A stretch of DNA of 64,000 nt from DYJE01 sp041660385 (GCA_041660385.1 JBAZWJ010000016.1:1-64000), one strand, 5' to 3'; shown: positions 42,259-51,589, numbered from the stretch's first letter. The notes: generated by a model not told the origin, from the sequence alone. Numbers and translations are program-made.

Positions 42259-42403
42259 CGATCAAGCTCCCAAACGATTCGCTGGTGAAACGGGCCTTGC
42301 AGGACCTGCAACGCAAAAGTATGCTCTTTCAGGTCCGCTGCACGTAAAGATAACCATTGCAATGCGGGCATTTCACCGAAGGTTCATTGAATAAAATCGT
42401 CAT
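42209..42403 (-). CDS. Dual-CXXC-motif small protein, probable selenoprotein (in-frame UGA)
   Basis: 64 codons with an in-frame TGA at codon 25 (42329-42331), so it is missed by ordinary ORF calling. It begins 'MTILFNEPSVKCPHCNGYLY', then VQRT-U-KSILLRCRSCKARF and ends 'IDDIIEDQLGNIPCNRL'. Two CxxC pairs (C12/C15 and C32/C35) make a zinc ribbon or thiol site. I recall an annotated family called 'dual CXXC motif small (seleno)protein' in Desulfobacterota; I cannot check it here. AAAGGAT precedes the ATG. A SECIS-like hairpin follows the UGA at the correct distance. Alternatives: a point-mutated pseudogene, or Trp/other readthrough. It overlaps truA, which suggests cotranscription. Confidence 0.7.
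42297..42311 (-). promoter_or_regulatory. SECIS-like hairpin for the in-frame UGA
   Basis: On the minus strand TTGCA-GGTCC-TGCAA folds into a short stem with a GGU-containing loop, 22 bases after the UGA. It closely resembles the apical part of the E. coli fdhF SECIS (stem UUGCA, loop with AGGUCU), which SelB recognises. Confidence 0.6.
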
Positions 42404-42588
42404 GGTTCATTCTATCCTTTTTTAAAAATTTGTGGAAATATAGTCCATCGTCCTATAAATGACAAGTTTGTTTTTCTTATCGGACAAACAGGCCATAATA
42501 CTTAAATAATGAAAGAGATTATGAAAAAAGCGTGCCAGATTTTCTATAAAAAAAAGATAGTTCATTTAAACCGAAGAGGTTGTCTGTC

Positions 42589-43311
42589 ATGACGGTCATG
42601 CGCCTGCAAAAATTTCTATCGTCTTCGGGTGTGTGTTCCCGGAGAAAAGGTGAGGAATTGATTGCCCAGAGACGGGTTTCGGTGAACGGTAAAATCGTCG
42701 ATATTCCGGGAAGCCAGGTTGATGATCAGAAAGACGTGATTCATGTGGACGGAAAAATCGTGGGGATCAAAGAAACGGACATTTATATTGCCCTGAACAA
42801 ACCCGTAAACGTGGAATCGACATGCAGGAAAAATGACGGGAAGCAAAACGGAACCATTGTTCTTGACCTGGTGGGCATGGACGAAAGGGTCTATCCTGTG
42901 GGCCGGCTGGACAAGGATTCCGAGGGACTTATCCTGTTAACCAACGATGGCCGGATTCACCACGGGCTATCCCATCCTTCTTTCCAGCATGAAAAAGAAT
43001 ACGTGGTGAGGGTAAAACGGATTATATCCGATGAAGATATTCAAACCATGTCAAAAGGAATGGATCTGGGTGAATTCCGTACACGTCCCTGTCTGATCAA
43101 ACGTCTGTCGGAAAAAACATACCGTATTGTTCTCAAAGAAGGAAAAAACAGGCAAATTCGGCGGATGGCAGAGGTCGTGGGTCACCAGGTGGTTTCATTG
43201 AAGCGGATCCGGATATGCCACATCCGTCTGAATAATCTCAAACCCGGAAAATGGCGATATCTTTCAGCGGGTGAAGTGGCCGAGCTCATGAAGATTCTGG
43301 GAATTGAATGA
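42589..43311 (+). CDS. RsuA/RluB/RluF-family pseudouridine synthase
   Basis: 240 aa from the ATG at 42589, with GAAGAGG 9 bases upstream. An S4 RNA-binding domain (about 1-60: 'MRLQKFLSSSGVCSRRKGEEL') is followed by the catalytic domain with Asp in 'YPVGRLDKDSEGLILLTNDG' and the closing 'EGKNRQIRRMAEVVGHQV'. It isomerises uridine in 16S or 23S rRNA; the subfamily (RsuA, RluB, RluE, RluF) cannot be fixed by eye. It is divergent from the truA/small-protein unit. Confidence 0.9.
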   Translation: MTVMRLQKFLSSSGVCSRRKGEELIAQRRVSVNGKIVDIPGSQVDDQKDVIHVDGKIVGIKETDIYIALNKPVNVESTCRKNDGKQNGTIVLDLVGMDERVYPVGRLDKDSEGLILLTNDGRIHHGLSHPSFQHEKEYVVRVKRIISDEDIQTMSKGMDLGEFRTRPCLIKRLSEKTYRIVLKEGKNRQIRRMAEVVGHQVVSLKRIRICHIRLNNLKPGKWRYLSAGEVAELMKILGIE

Positions 43312-43508
43312 GTTGCGTTTTGGCCATGCCGGGTTTATGTGTGGTTGGAATCAACTGCACGAAAAACATTTATTCCCTATCACACCCGTTCATGAATACA
43401 AGCTGAGGATATCCGTCTTGACATGAAATGACGTGGCGGATAACATGCCGAATAATACATCTATACTGGATAAAACCAGCAGCTTCTTATAAATGCAGGC
43501 TTCCAATC

Positions 43509-43527
43509 GGTCCGATAGTGTCGGACC
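43509..43527. promoter_or_regulatory. 7-bp inverted repeat ahead of vapBC pair 2
   Basis: GGTCCGA and TCGGACC separated by 5 bases, about 60 bases upstream of the antitoxin start. It may be an operator or a terminator of the pseudouridine synthase gene; there is no T-run. Confidence 0.4.
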
Positions 43528-43589
43528 AATGGGGTGAAAACGAATTCAACCGAATAATAAAACCTTGATCAGAAAATAAGGAGGCATTC

Positions 43590-43811
43590 ATGCTGAAAAG
43601 CTACGAAGCCATTTATGAAAGAGGACAGATCCGGTGGCTGAAAGAAGAACCACCGATTGGAACTGCACACATCATTGTCACCATTCTTGAAGATACCCCT
43701 GGCGGTATAAAAAAACGGATGCCGCCTATGTCCATTGCTGGCAAGGGAAAGGCTTTAGGCGATATCGTGAACCCGATTGTCAGTGAAGAGGACTGGGAAT
43801 GTCTGAAATAA
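43590..43811 (+). CDS. VapB-like antitoxin (pair 2)
   Basis: 73 aa. 'MLKSYEAIYERGQIRWLKEE' then 'GTAHIIVTILED' form an AF2212/DUF2281-like beta-rich N-terminal domain; the tail 'KALGDIVNPIVSEEDWECLK' is the usual toxin-wrapping segment. AAGGAGG precedes the ATG. It overlaps the PIN gene by 13 bases. Confidence 0.82.
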   Translation: MLKSYEAIYERGQIRWLKEEPPIGTAHIIVTILEDTPGGIKKRMPPMSIAGKGKALGDIVNPIVSEEDWECLK

Positions 43812-44206
43812 TCGTTCTTGATACCCATATCTGGTTCTGGTTTGTCAACGGGGACTTTGATCAGTTTCCGGTTTACTTTCGAGAACGGATTGAGCAGGCG
43901 GCCATGGTCGGTGTTTCTCCTGTTTCCTGTTTTGAAATTGCCCTTGCACGACAGAAAGGGCGGCTTTCTCTGCCCTGTGAAACCCGTCTGTGGCTAAAGG
44001 AAGCTCTTGAACCCGCAGGCATTGATCTTTTTCCACTTTCACCTGACATTTCCTCTATTGCTGTGGATCTGGCCCAAGTACATAAAGACCCCTTTGACCG
44101 TATTATCATCGCAACCGCCCTGGAATACAAGGCCACGTTGGCAAGCATGGACGGTATGTTTTTCAAGTATCCTGAGCTGAATGACTGTTTGATGAAAAAA
44201 GGATAG
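43799..44206 (+). CDS. VapC-like PIN-domain toxin (pair 2)
   Basis: 135 aa. 'IIVLDTHIWFWFVNGD' (Asp), 'VSPVSCFEIALARQKGRL' (Glu) and 'HKDPFDRIIIATALEYKATLAS' (Asp) give the PIN metal site. This 'DTHIWFW' group is a common VapC subfamily acting as an RNase. It appears intact. Directly downstream lies the decayed DUF4020-like gene, whose open frame runs back into the end of this one. Confidence 0.9.
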   Translation: MSEIIVLDTHIWFWFVNGDFDQFPVYFRERIEQAAMVGVSPVSCFEIALARQKGRLSLPCETRLWLKEALEPAGIDLFPLSPDISSIAVDLAQVHKDPFDRIIIATALEYKATLASMDGMFFKYPELNDCLMKKG

Positions 44207-44208
44207 AT

Positions 44209-45634
44209 ATAACCAAGAATCCGACACAGAAGCTGAATACGTCTGGTCTGGAGTGCCTTGAACATGCTATCCTCAACGGGCCTCCTCGTGAAATGTTCAA
44301 AGACAACATCGATAATGAGCAATGGAACCAGATTTTGGACCGTGAAATTTGGCTGCGTTTGGCAAAAATCTCCCAGGCAGGAGTGATGTTGGGGGAAATA
44401 GCCAAAACGCGTTTAGGTACTTTATCTGACCAGTATCCTCAATGGAAGATTGCTGAGGACGGACGTGATGAGTTTCCATTCTGGATGGGTGACGGTGATG
44501 AGAGTCGCAAGTTCGTAAAAACACCACGACCTTATTCAGAGTTGGTGGATTGGCTTAAGAAAAATCCCACCTCGAATCACTGGGAGGAAGAAGATGATTG
44601 GAAAAAGTGTTGCAGAGACGATTTTGAAGCCACATCCCATGCCTTATCAGAACTGTCAACGGGCGATATCTGGCCGATAGATCGTTGGCGGCAGGCTCTG
44701 CAGGCTTGGTCAGAAGAAAACCTCATCAAATGCTCTTGGCCTTCAGTTGGAACAGTACTTTCCAAAGTTCCTTACGATGTTCTTCAACCTCTTGTTAATG
44801 GGGTCAGTTGGTGGCTGAAAGCTATTTCCAAATCTTTTAATGGTAATGATGAATTGTTTCTGGAACTATGCCGTCGTGTTTTGACCCTGGAGTATACAGA
44901 GAGTGATGATTCAGAGAATCCAGTCTCACGTGCGATCAATCATCCAGTGGGATACGTGACAGAAGCGCTTCTGAACTGGTGTTTTCAGCAATCGCCTGAG
45001 GATGGGCAAGGATTGCCAGCTGAACTCAGCATCATCTTCACTGATATTTGCAACTCGAACGACGGGAAATATCGACATGGCCGTGTTCTATTATCGATTC
45101 ACATCATTGCTCTATTTCGTTTGGATCGTGAATGGGCTATACAGTATCTCCTGCCTTCGTTCGATTGGAGGCAATCTGAAGTAGAAGCGCGAATCGCTTG
45201 GGAAGGTTTTCTTTGGTCACCACGGCTCTATCGCCCCTTAATGGAATTGATCAAAAAACCATTTTTGGATACAGCGGTTCACTATGAAAAAATTGGCGCT
45301 TTTGGTCAGCAGTACGCTACCTTGCTGACATTTGCCGCATTAGATCGATACATTTAACAAATCAGAACTTGCTCAAGCCACCCGTTCTTTACCACCAGAC
45401 GGTCTTCATGATTCGTTACAGGCACTTGTTCTAAAGATTGAAGGGGTTAAAGATGATCGATCATTCTATTGGCAAAACCGTGTTGCTCCATACATGGAAA
45501 AGATCTGGCCCAAATCTCGTGATCACAAAATTCAAGCGGCTTGTGGAGTTTATTCGTCGCAGTGCATAAGAGTTACAGCTGGGCTCTGGGCAGTAGCCTG
45601 TATGTCCCTGTTTTTTTTTGGCACCGTTCAATGA
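44209..45634 (+). pseudogene. Decayed DUF4020-like gene fragment (frameshifted, truncated)
   Basis: One frame is protein-like from about 44209 to 45357 without a proper start (an ATG at 44293 is mid-domain), ending in a TAA. Good coding continues in the next frame from 45353 ('FNKSELAQATRSLPPDGLHD', 'FYWQNRVAPYMEKIWPKSRD'), showing a single-base deletion near 45350. Similarity then fades after about 45525. The segment 'RHGRVLLSIHIIALFRLDRE', 'DWRQSEVEARIAWEGFLW' recalls DUF4020, found at the C-terminus of large SIR2-type putative defence proteins; the N-terminal part is missing. A relic, not functional. Confidence 0.7.
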
Positions 45635-46380
45635 TTATAATAAACACATATTAATCGAGGATGATTCACTTTCCGGTTGGAAATTTCCGAGAAGTGTGAT
45701 TATAAGGGTTTCACAAACGTCATGGCGGAGTAAGTCCATAAGAGGTTCGGGGGATGGGCTTACGGGTATATCCGAATGATCGTTTTTTTCTAAGATGAGA
45801 AGATAAACATACTTTTAGGTCAAAAGACCTTTTTGCAGACAAACACTTCGGCTCAGGCAGCTGGTGTGTTGGTTTGTATTCATGGGTTCAATGTTTTCAG
45901 GAACGGATCCCATGAAGGTTTTTTTAGTTAATTTAGGGGCATTGAACCCCTTATGTATGGATTGTTTTTTCGGGTAGAAAAAGATGAAAGATGACGTTTT
46001 CCACATTCCCGGTTCAAACCTGAACGGCTTTTCAGTCGTCAGTGCGTTTCATAAATCCGGTTATTCTTTCTTTTCTGTTGTTCCCGTTGCTCGCTGCTTA
46101 TTTATCATGCTTAAAAAAAACGATCCGAGTTTTATTCCCGGCGTCCTGCGTAGTTCAGAAACTCTAGAAAAAGCCTATTAGTTACACATTCCAGATCGTT
46201 CATAACGTTAAACGTTTTTCTGAAAGACCTCCTGCCGGGAATAAAACTCGGGTCGTTTTCTTTTGTAAAACCCCTTGAATTCAATTATGATAGACGGTCT
46301 TTGGTTATGGCGAAGAACCAAAGAAAAAAGGAATCATGAATTTACGAGATTCCATAACGATATGAGGCTTTGTTTTTTTG
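45635..46380. other. 746-base region without a supported gene
   Basis: Between the decayed gene and mfd. It contains a 9-bp inverted pair (GGTTCAATG 45885-45893, CATTGAACC 45940-45948) and the long inverted repeat at 46117-46259. Short open frames on both strands lack ribosome sites and protein-like composition. Confidence 0.4.
46117..46259. repeat. Long imperfect inverted repeat (26-bp arms, 91-base spacer)
   Basis: Arms at 46117-46142 and 46234-46259 pair at 25 of 26 positions (core GAGTTTTATTCCCGGC / GCCGGGAATAAAACTC). The spacer holds a nested TTCAGAAA...TTTCTGAA pair. A T-rich stretch follows on the plus strand. Could be a MITE-like element, a structured RNA or a large terminator. Confidence 0.75.
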
Positions 46381-49300
46381 ATGATATCGATTGACCAGAT
46401 AGCACGGGACCTTTCGGAAAGGTTGAAAGATGACAGGGCGGAAATCCGCCTGAGTTGTTTTTCAGGTTCTGAACAGGGATTTTTGATCAGCGCGTTGAAG
46501 GGCAAGGTGAAAGGCCCGATTATTCTTGTTTCACCGGACAGGGTTGATGCGGAAAAACGGATGAACGATCTTGCTTTTTTTCTGGTCGGAGACAAGGATC
46601 CGTTCACCTGGTTTCCGGCTAACACTCTGGTTCCGCTGAAATCCTTGTCCTACCAGTCAGACACGGTGGCGGAAAGGATGCGGATTCTGAACCTCCTTGC
46701 AGGCGGCGATGTGCCGGATATTCTGGTGGTGACGCCGGAAGCCCTGATTCAACGGCTGATCCCCAGAAAAGAGCTGCTGGATTTCACCGATATCGTCATG
46801 GTGAACGAGGATGTGGATCTGGATCATCTTGTTTCAAAATTTATTTCAGGGGGTTACACACGAACAGCCATTGTGGAGGAGCCCGGTGATTTTTCCGTTC
46901 GTGGCGGGATTATTGACTTTTTTTCACCCATGTACGCCCATCCTGTGAGGATGGAATTATACGGGGATACGGTGGAATCTTTACGTTTTTTTGCCGTGGC
47001 CAGCCAGCGGAAGATTGACAGCCTCAGCGAAGCCCTGATTGTTCCGGTGCGGGAGACGATTCTTAAACGCTCGGATATGGATGAAATCATCAACCGGGTG
47101 AGAAAACAGGCCTCCATTTCCGCTGTCCCAGTGTCCAAGGTCAGAAACATCGTGGATCTGATCAAAGGGGAAGGTGGGGCAGGTGAAGCGGAGAACCTGC
47201 TGCCCCTGGTTTATCCTGAAACCGACACATTTTTTGATTACATTCCCCCTTCGGCGGTGTTCATCCTTGGGGGCGGTGAAGATATCCGGCAAACCACAGA
47301 GCAGTTCCTGGAAAAAGCTGATGGGAATTACCAGAGGGCCATTCAAGAAAAACGGCTCTGTGTTGAACCGGAACGGTTGTATCTGGGCTGGAATGAAATA
47401 AAAGAACGGCTGAGCCGTTTCAGACAGGTCTCGTTCCATGAGTTCCAGGTTGAAAAATCCCAGGCTGGTGAAAACCGCAATGCCGTCCATTACGCCATCG
47501 GAGAAAACAGGGCAGTGAGTACGGAATTAAAGACACGGTCTTCGGTGGATAACCCCTTGCAGCCTCTGGTTCGATGGATCGAAGAAAAGAAAGAGCAGTC
47601 GTACACCACCCTGCTGGCTGTGAGCACACGGTCACAAGCCGAAAGGCTCCGGGAGCTTTTAGGTCCCTATGGCATGGACCCTCCCATATTTGAACATATC
47701 CCTGATCTTGAGAGGACAAGAGGCTTGTTGCTGATCTGCATCGGGCTTTTGTCACAGGGTTTTGTCTGGCCTGAAACAGGGTTTGCCGTGATCACCGAAG
47801 ACGAGATTTTCGGTGCCAAACGGCGTGTGAACCGAAGTGCATCACGGATCAAAGCCAAGGATTTTCTTTCGTTCAGCGAGCTGAAAGAAGGGGATTACGT
47901 GGTCCATTCGGAACACGGCATCGGGCGCTATGAAGGCATTTCCAAAATCACCTTTAAAGGCGTCACCGGTGATTTTCTCCACGTGGTTTACAAGGATGAT
48001 GACAAGCTGTACCTGCCCGTGGAACGGATGGGGATGATCCAGAAGTACATCGGAGTCGAAGGCTACGTCCCGGCCATGGACAAGATGGGCGGGAAATCCT
48101 GGGACAAGGTCAAGGAAAAGGCCAAACGGGAAGTTGAAAAAATTGCAGGTGAGCTGCTGAACCTCTACGCCGAACGGAAAGTCAAACCGGGTTACGCCTT
48201 TTCCCATGCCGACAGCTATTTCAGGGATTTTGAAGCCGGTTTCGAATACGAGGAAACGCCGGGGCAGATTGCTGCCATTGAAGATGTGGTGGCTGACATG
48301 GAAAACGATACACCCATGGACAGGCTGGTCTGCGGCGATGTGGGTTACGGAAAAACGGAGGTAGCACTCCGGGCCACATTCAAAGCAGTGAACGACGGCA
48401 AGCAGGTGGCGGTTCTCGTGCCCACCACCATTCTTGCCGAGCAACATCTGAAAACATTTACCGAACGGTTTCAGCGCTATCCGGTAAGGGTGGAAGGCTT
48501 GAGTCGTTTCAAAAGCAGGACTAAGCAGAACGACATCGTTGAAGCCCTGGCCCAGGGCAAGGTGGATGTGGTGGTGGGAACCCACAGACTTCTTTCCGAA
48601 GACATTCATTTCAGGGATCTGGGCCTGGTGGTGGTGGACGAAGAACAGCGCTTCGGAGTCAAGCACAAGGAACGGTTGAAAAAACTCAGGAATACCGTGG
48701 ATGTTCTGACGTTGACAGCCACACCGATCCCCAGAACACTTCATATGGCCATGACCGGGATCAGGGACATCAGCGTGATCACGACCCCGCCTGAAAAAAG
48801 GCAGTCCATTATTACATACGTGGCCGAATTCGATGACGCGGTGATCACCGAAGGCATCAAAAAGGAGCTGGACCGTAAAGGTCAGATTTTCTTTGTCCAT
48901 AATCATGTGAAAAGCATTGACCGGATCAACGATCATTTGAAAAGTCTTGTTCCCGAAGTTCGGACAGCCGTTGCCCATGGCCAGATGAAAGAACAGGATC
49001 TGGAAAAAGTGATGATGCAGTTTGTGAACCGGGACATTGATCTTCTGGTGTGCACCACCATCATCGAATCAGGTCTGGATATTCCGGCGGCTAACACCAT
49101 GTTCATCAACAAGGCCGACAGGTTCGGTCTTTCCCAGATGTACCAGCTTCGGGGAAGAATCGGGCGAAGCGAAGAACAGGCCTATGCCTATCTTTTTGTT
49201 CCAGAAGACAACGCTCTGTCACGGGATGCACGGAAGCGGCTCCGGGTACTTATGGAGTACAGCGACCTTGGGGCCGGTTTCCAGATCGCCATGAGTGATC

Positions 49301-49884
49301 TCCAGATCAGAGGTGGTGGTGCGGCATTGGGCGCGTCCCAGAGCGGACATATCGCAGCAGTGGGTTACGACATGTTTTTGCGGCTGATGGAAGAAGCTAT
49401 GTCCGACATCAAGGGTGAACCCCAGGTGGAGGAACTGGAACCGGAAATCAACGTCCAGATGTCGGCCTATTTTTCCGAAGAGTACATTCCATCTCTGGAT
49501 CAGCGGCTGATGCTTTACCGGCGTCTTTCAGGATTCGTAGATTTGAAGGACCTTTCCGATGTCAGGGATGAACTCATCGACCGCTATGGCGAAATGCCCG
49601 AAGAAGCCCAGAACATGCTGCTCAAGATTATGCTGAAAATCATGGCTGTGAAAGCGGGGATCAAACGGCTGGACGTATCCGCTCAGCAGATGAACGCGAC
49701 TTTTTCCGAACGCCATCAGAAAAATCCCCAGAACATCGTGAACCTGGTGATGCCGGAGCCGGACCGTTTCGAACTCACACCCGAATGCGTCTTAAAGGTG
49801 AAACTGCCCAAGGCGAGTACGCCCGCGCTTCTTTCTCATATCAAAAAAGTCTTGAAAGACATTGCCCAGCATGTGAATGGATGA
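46381..49884 (+). CDS. mfd: Transcription-repair coupling factor
   Basis: 1167 aa, full length. UvrB-like N-terminal modules, then the RNA-polymerase-interaction domain ('LKEGDYVVHSEHGIGRYEGI'), the RecG-like translocase with Walker A 'VCGDVGYGKTEVALRA' and DExQ box 'VVVDEEQRFGVKHKE', 'TLTATPIPRTLHMAMTGIRD' and the TRG-like 'YQLRGRIGRSEEQAYAYL', and a C-terminal autoinhibitory domain. It removes stalled RNA polymerase and recruits UvrA. The start is the ATG at 46381; a TTG three bases earlier is in frame. It heads a run of genes to recO. Confidence 0.97.
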   Translation: MISIDQIARDLSERLKDDRAEIRLSCFSGSEQGFLISALKGKVKGPIILVSPDRVDAEKRMNDLAFFLVGDKDPFTWFPANTLVPLKSLSYQSDTVAERMRILNLLAGGDVPDILVVTPEALIQRLIPRKELLDFTDIVMVNEDVDLDHLVSKFISGGYTRTAIVEEPGDFSVRGGIIDFFSPMYAHPVRMELYGDTVESLRFFAVASQRKIDSLSEALIVPVRETILKRSDMDEIINRVRKQASISAVPVSKVRNIVDLIKGEGGAGEAENLLPLVYPETDTFFDYIPPSAVFILGGGEDIRQTTEQFLEKADGNYQRAIQEKRLCVEPERLYLGWNEIKERLSRFRQVSFHEFQVEKSQAGENRNAVHYAIGENRAVSTELKTRSSVDNPLQPLVRWIEEKKEQSYTTLLAVSTRSQAERLRELLGPYGMDPPIFEHIPDLERTRGLLLICIGLLSQGFVWPETGFAVITEDEIFGAKRRVNRSASRIKAKDFLSFSELKEGDYVVHSEHGIGRYEGISKITFKGVTGDFLHVVYKDDDKLYLPVERMGMIQKYIGVEGYVPAMDKMGGKSWDKVKEKAKREVEKIAGELLNLYAERKVKPGYAFSHADSYFRDFEAGFEYEETPGQIAAIEDVVADMENDTPMDRLVCGDVGYGKTEVALRATFKAVNDGKQVAVLVPTTILAEQHLKTFTERFQRYPVRVEGLSRFKSRTKQNDIVEALAQGKVDVVVGTHRLLSEDIHFRDLGLVVVDEEQRFGVKHKERLKKLRNTVDVLTLTATPIPRTLHMAMTGIRDISVITTPPEKRQSIITYVAEFDDAVITEGIKKELDRKGQIFFVHNHVKSIDRINDHLKSLVPEVRTAVAHGQMKEQDLEKVMMQFVNRDIDLLVCTTIIESGLDIPAANTMFINKADRFGLSQMYQLRGRIGRSEEQAYAYLFVPEDNALSRDARKRLRVLMEYSDLGAGFQIAMSDLQIRGGGAALGASQSGHIAAVGYDMFLRLMEEAMSDIKGEPQVEELEPEINVQMSAYFSEEYIPSLDQRLMLYRRLSGFVDLKDLSDVRDELIDRYGEMPEEAQNMLLKIMLKIMAVKAGIKRLDVSAQQMNATFSERHQKNPQNIVNLVMPEPDRFELTPECVLKVKLPKASTPALLSHIKKVLKDIAQHVNG

Positions 49885-50004
49885 AGGTGGATTATTCGAT
49901 TGATGTTCACAGTGAAATGTGGGAAAAGAAGGTGGGCTTTCAAAGCGAAAGCCTTGTGGAATGAGATGATAATCACGACCGGAATACGGGGTAAAAATAA
50001 AAAG

Positions 50005-50673
50005 ATGGAAAAGATCAAAAGATACACGGCAGTTATGCTTATGGCCGGGCTGATGGTTTTAACGGGTGGTTTTACGTCCATGGCCGAAGACCTTGAGGTC
50101 GTTGACCGCATTGTGGCTATTGTCAACGATGAAATTATTACCTATACCATGGTGAATGAGGCGTTTGTTCCCTATGAAAAAACAATCAGGGCAAAGGGCT
50201 ACCCATTGGACAAGGAGATCGAACTTCGGTTCAAAATCAGGAGTAATCTGATCCAGCAGTTGATCGATCAGGAAATTACAAATCAGGCTGTTAAGAAAGC
50301 CCAGATCAGTATCAGCGACGGAGAGGTTGACAACTACATTGAGCGGATCAAGCAGACAAATTCGTTTACAGATGAAGATCTAAGGGAAATGCTTGAAAAA
50401 GAAGGGGTTGAGCTTGAGCAGTACAAAAAGGAAATCAAAAATATTCTGCTCAGAAACAAGCTGATCCAGTATGAGATCAAATCCAGAATCGTCGTGACCC
50501 AGAAAGAGATCGACGATTACTATGAAAAGAATAAAGACAAATTCGCAGACAAGAAGAAGGAAGAGGTTTCTGAGCTCATTGGAGACAAAATCTATGAGCT
50601 TCAATCCAAAGAAAAATTTGACAAATGGGTTGCTAATCTTCGTGAGCAATCTCAGATCAAGATTAACGAATGA
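50005..50673 (+). CDS. SurA N-terminal-like periplasmic chaperone without a PpiC domain
   Basis: 222 aa from the ATG at 50005, which gives a clean signal peptide ('YTAVMLMAGLMVLTGGFTSMA'). The SurA_N signature 'VVDRIVAIVNDEIITYTMVN' follows, then helices 'FKIRSNLIQQLIDQEITNQA' and 'EIKNILLRNKLIQYEIKSRI'. The C-terminus jumps to 'LIGDKIYELQSKEKFDKWVA', the strand-helix that in SurA comes after the parvulin domain. The PPIase domain is absent, so it should act as an outer-membrane-protein chaperone only. Confidence 0.8.
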   Translation: MEKIKRYTAVMLMAGLMVLTGGFTSMAEDLEVVDRIVAIVNDEIITYTMVNEAFVPYEKTIRAKGYPLDKEIELRFKIRSNLIQQLIDQEITNQAVKKAQISISDGEVDNYIERIKQTNSFTDEDLREMLEKEGVELEQYKKEIKNILLRNKLIQYEIKSRIVVTQKEIDDYYEKNKDKFADKKKEEVSELIGDKIYELQSKEKFDKWVANLREQSQIKINE

Positions 50674-50734
50674 AATTCTGAGACATAAGATAAACGATCA
50701 ATAGACAATACATGCAACGCATGATGTATAAAAA

Positions 50735-51589
50735 ATGGTGAATAAAAAAATGATAGACTACATAGAAAATAATCATGACGATCTTCCGAGAGCTGAAGAT
50801 TCCAAGTTGTCGTTTGGTCCTTACCTGAAAAAGGTCAGGCTGGAAAAAGAGATGAGCATTGAGGATATTATGGATTACTCCAAGATATCCAAACATATGG
50901 TCCTGCAAATCGAAGCGGAAAATTTTTCAAAGCTGCCGGAGCCTGTTTATCTGAAAGGATTTCTGAAAACTTACGCCAAGGCTGTAGGGATCGATCCCAT
51001 TGATATCATTGAGCGTTACAACAGGTCTTTGAACAAGGTGCCCAGCACAACAGAAACCTCCCGTGACAATCTTGGAATCAGGAGGGTATCTTACAAGACC
51101 GTCAAACCGCCCAGAGAAGAAAGAAAAGGCGGTTCCATGATATGGCTGATGTTTATTTTTCTTGTGGTCGCTTTGGTGATAGGCGCTTTTGTTTATAGCA
51201 ATTACACAAAAAGTGCGGATGAAAAACTGGCTGAAACGGTTCAGACAACCCAGGATCCAGTGGCGGTGACGGAAACACCCGCATCCCCATCGACTGCAAC
51301 GAATCAGGCAGCAGATGAGGCGGCCAAGGGAAAAATGGAAAACAACGTCCCGTTGGAAGGATTTCATCTGGAAGTGGTCTGCGTCGAGGCGACCACCGTT
51401 AAAGTCAGTGTGGATGGTGGATCTCCTGACCAATACACGATGAAGCCTCAAGATCATATTGATCTTAACGCCAAAAGCATGTTCAATATTCTGATTGACA
51501 ACAAATGCGGCGTAAATCTGTTTCTCAACAACAACCCGGTGACCTTACCGGGAAAATGCGGCCAGTCTGTGAACATTCAGTTGCCCTGA
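50735..51589 (+). CDS. RodZ-like helix-turn-helix membrane protein
   Basis: 284 aa. N-terminal HTH_25 domain ('YLKKVRLEKEMSIEDIMDYS', 'EPVYLKGFLKTYAKAVGIDP'), a basic juxtamembrane stretch, one membrane helix near 135-155 ('MIWLMFIFLVVALVIGAFVY') and a C-terminal DUF4115 beta domain ('VVCVEATTVKVSVDGGSPDQ'). RodZ links MreB to the elongation machinery. No mre genes are nearby, so the assignment is by domain order. It follows the SurA-like gene by 61 bases. Confidence 0.8.
   Translation: MVNKKMIDYIENNHDDLPRAEDSKLSFGPYLKKVRLEKEMSIEDIMDYSKISKHMVLQIEAENFSKLPEPVYLKGFLKTYAKAVGIDPIDIIERYNRSLNKVPSTTETSRDNLGIRRVSYKTVKPPREERKGGSMIWLMFIFLVVALVIGAFVYSNYTKSADEKLAETVQTTQDPVAVTETPASPSTATNQAADEAAKGKMENNVPLEGFHLEVVCVEATTVKVSVDGGSPDQYTMKPQDHIDLNAKSMFNILIDNKCGVNLFLNNNPVTLPGKCGQSVNIQLP

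Noticed and set aside
45815..46181. Two short frames (63 and 65 codons) in the region before mfd
   Set aside because: They run through inverted repeats, lack ribosome sites and have unlikely composition.
46117..46259. Integron attC site
   Set aside because: Size and fold would fit, but the RYYYAAC/GTTRRRY core sites and an integrase are not seen.
47842..48978. 378-codon open frame on the minus strand opposite mfd
   Set aside because: It is a shadow of the mfd coding frame; His/Phe-rich composition, no ribosome site and no family resemblance.
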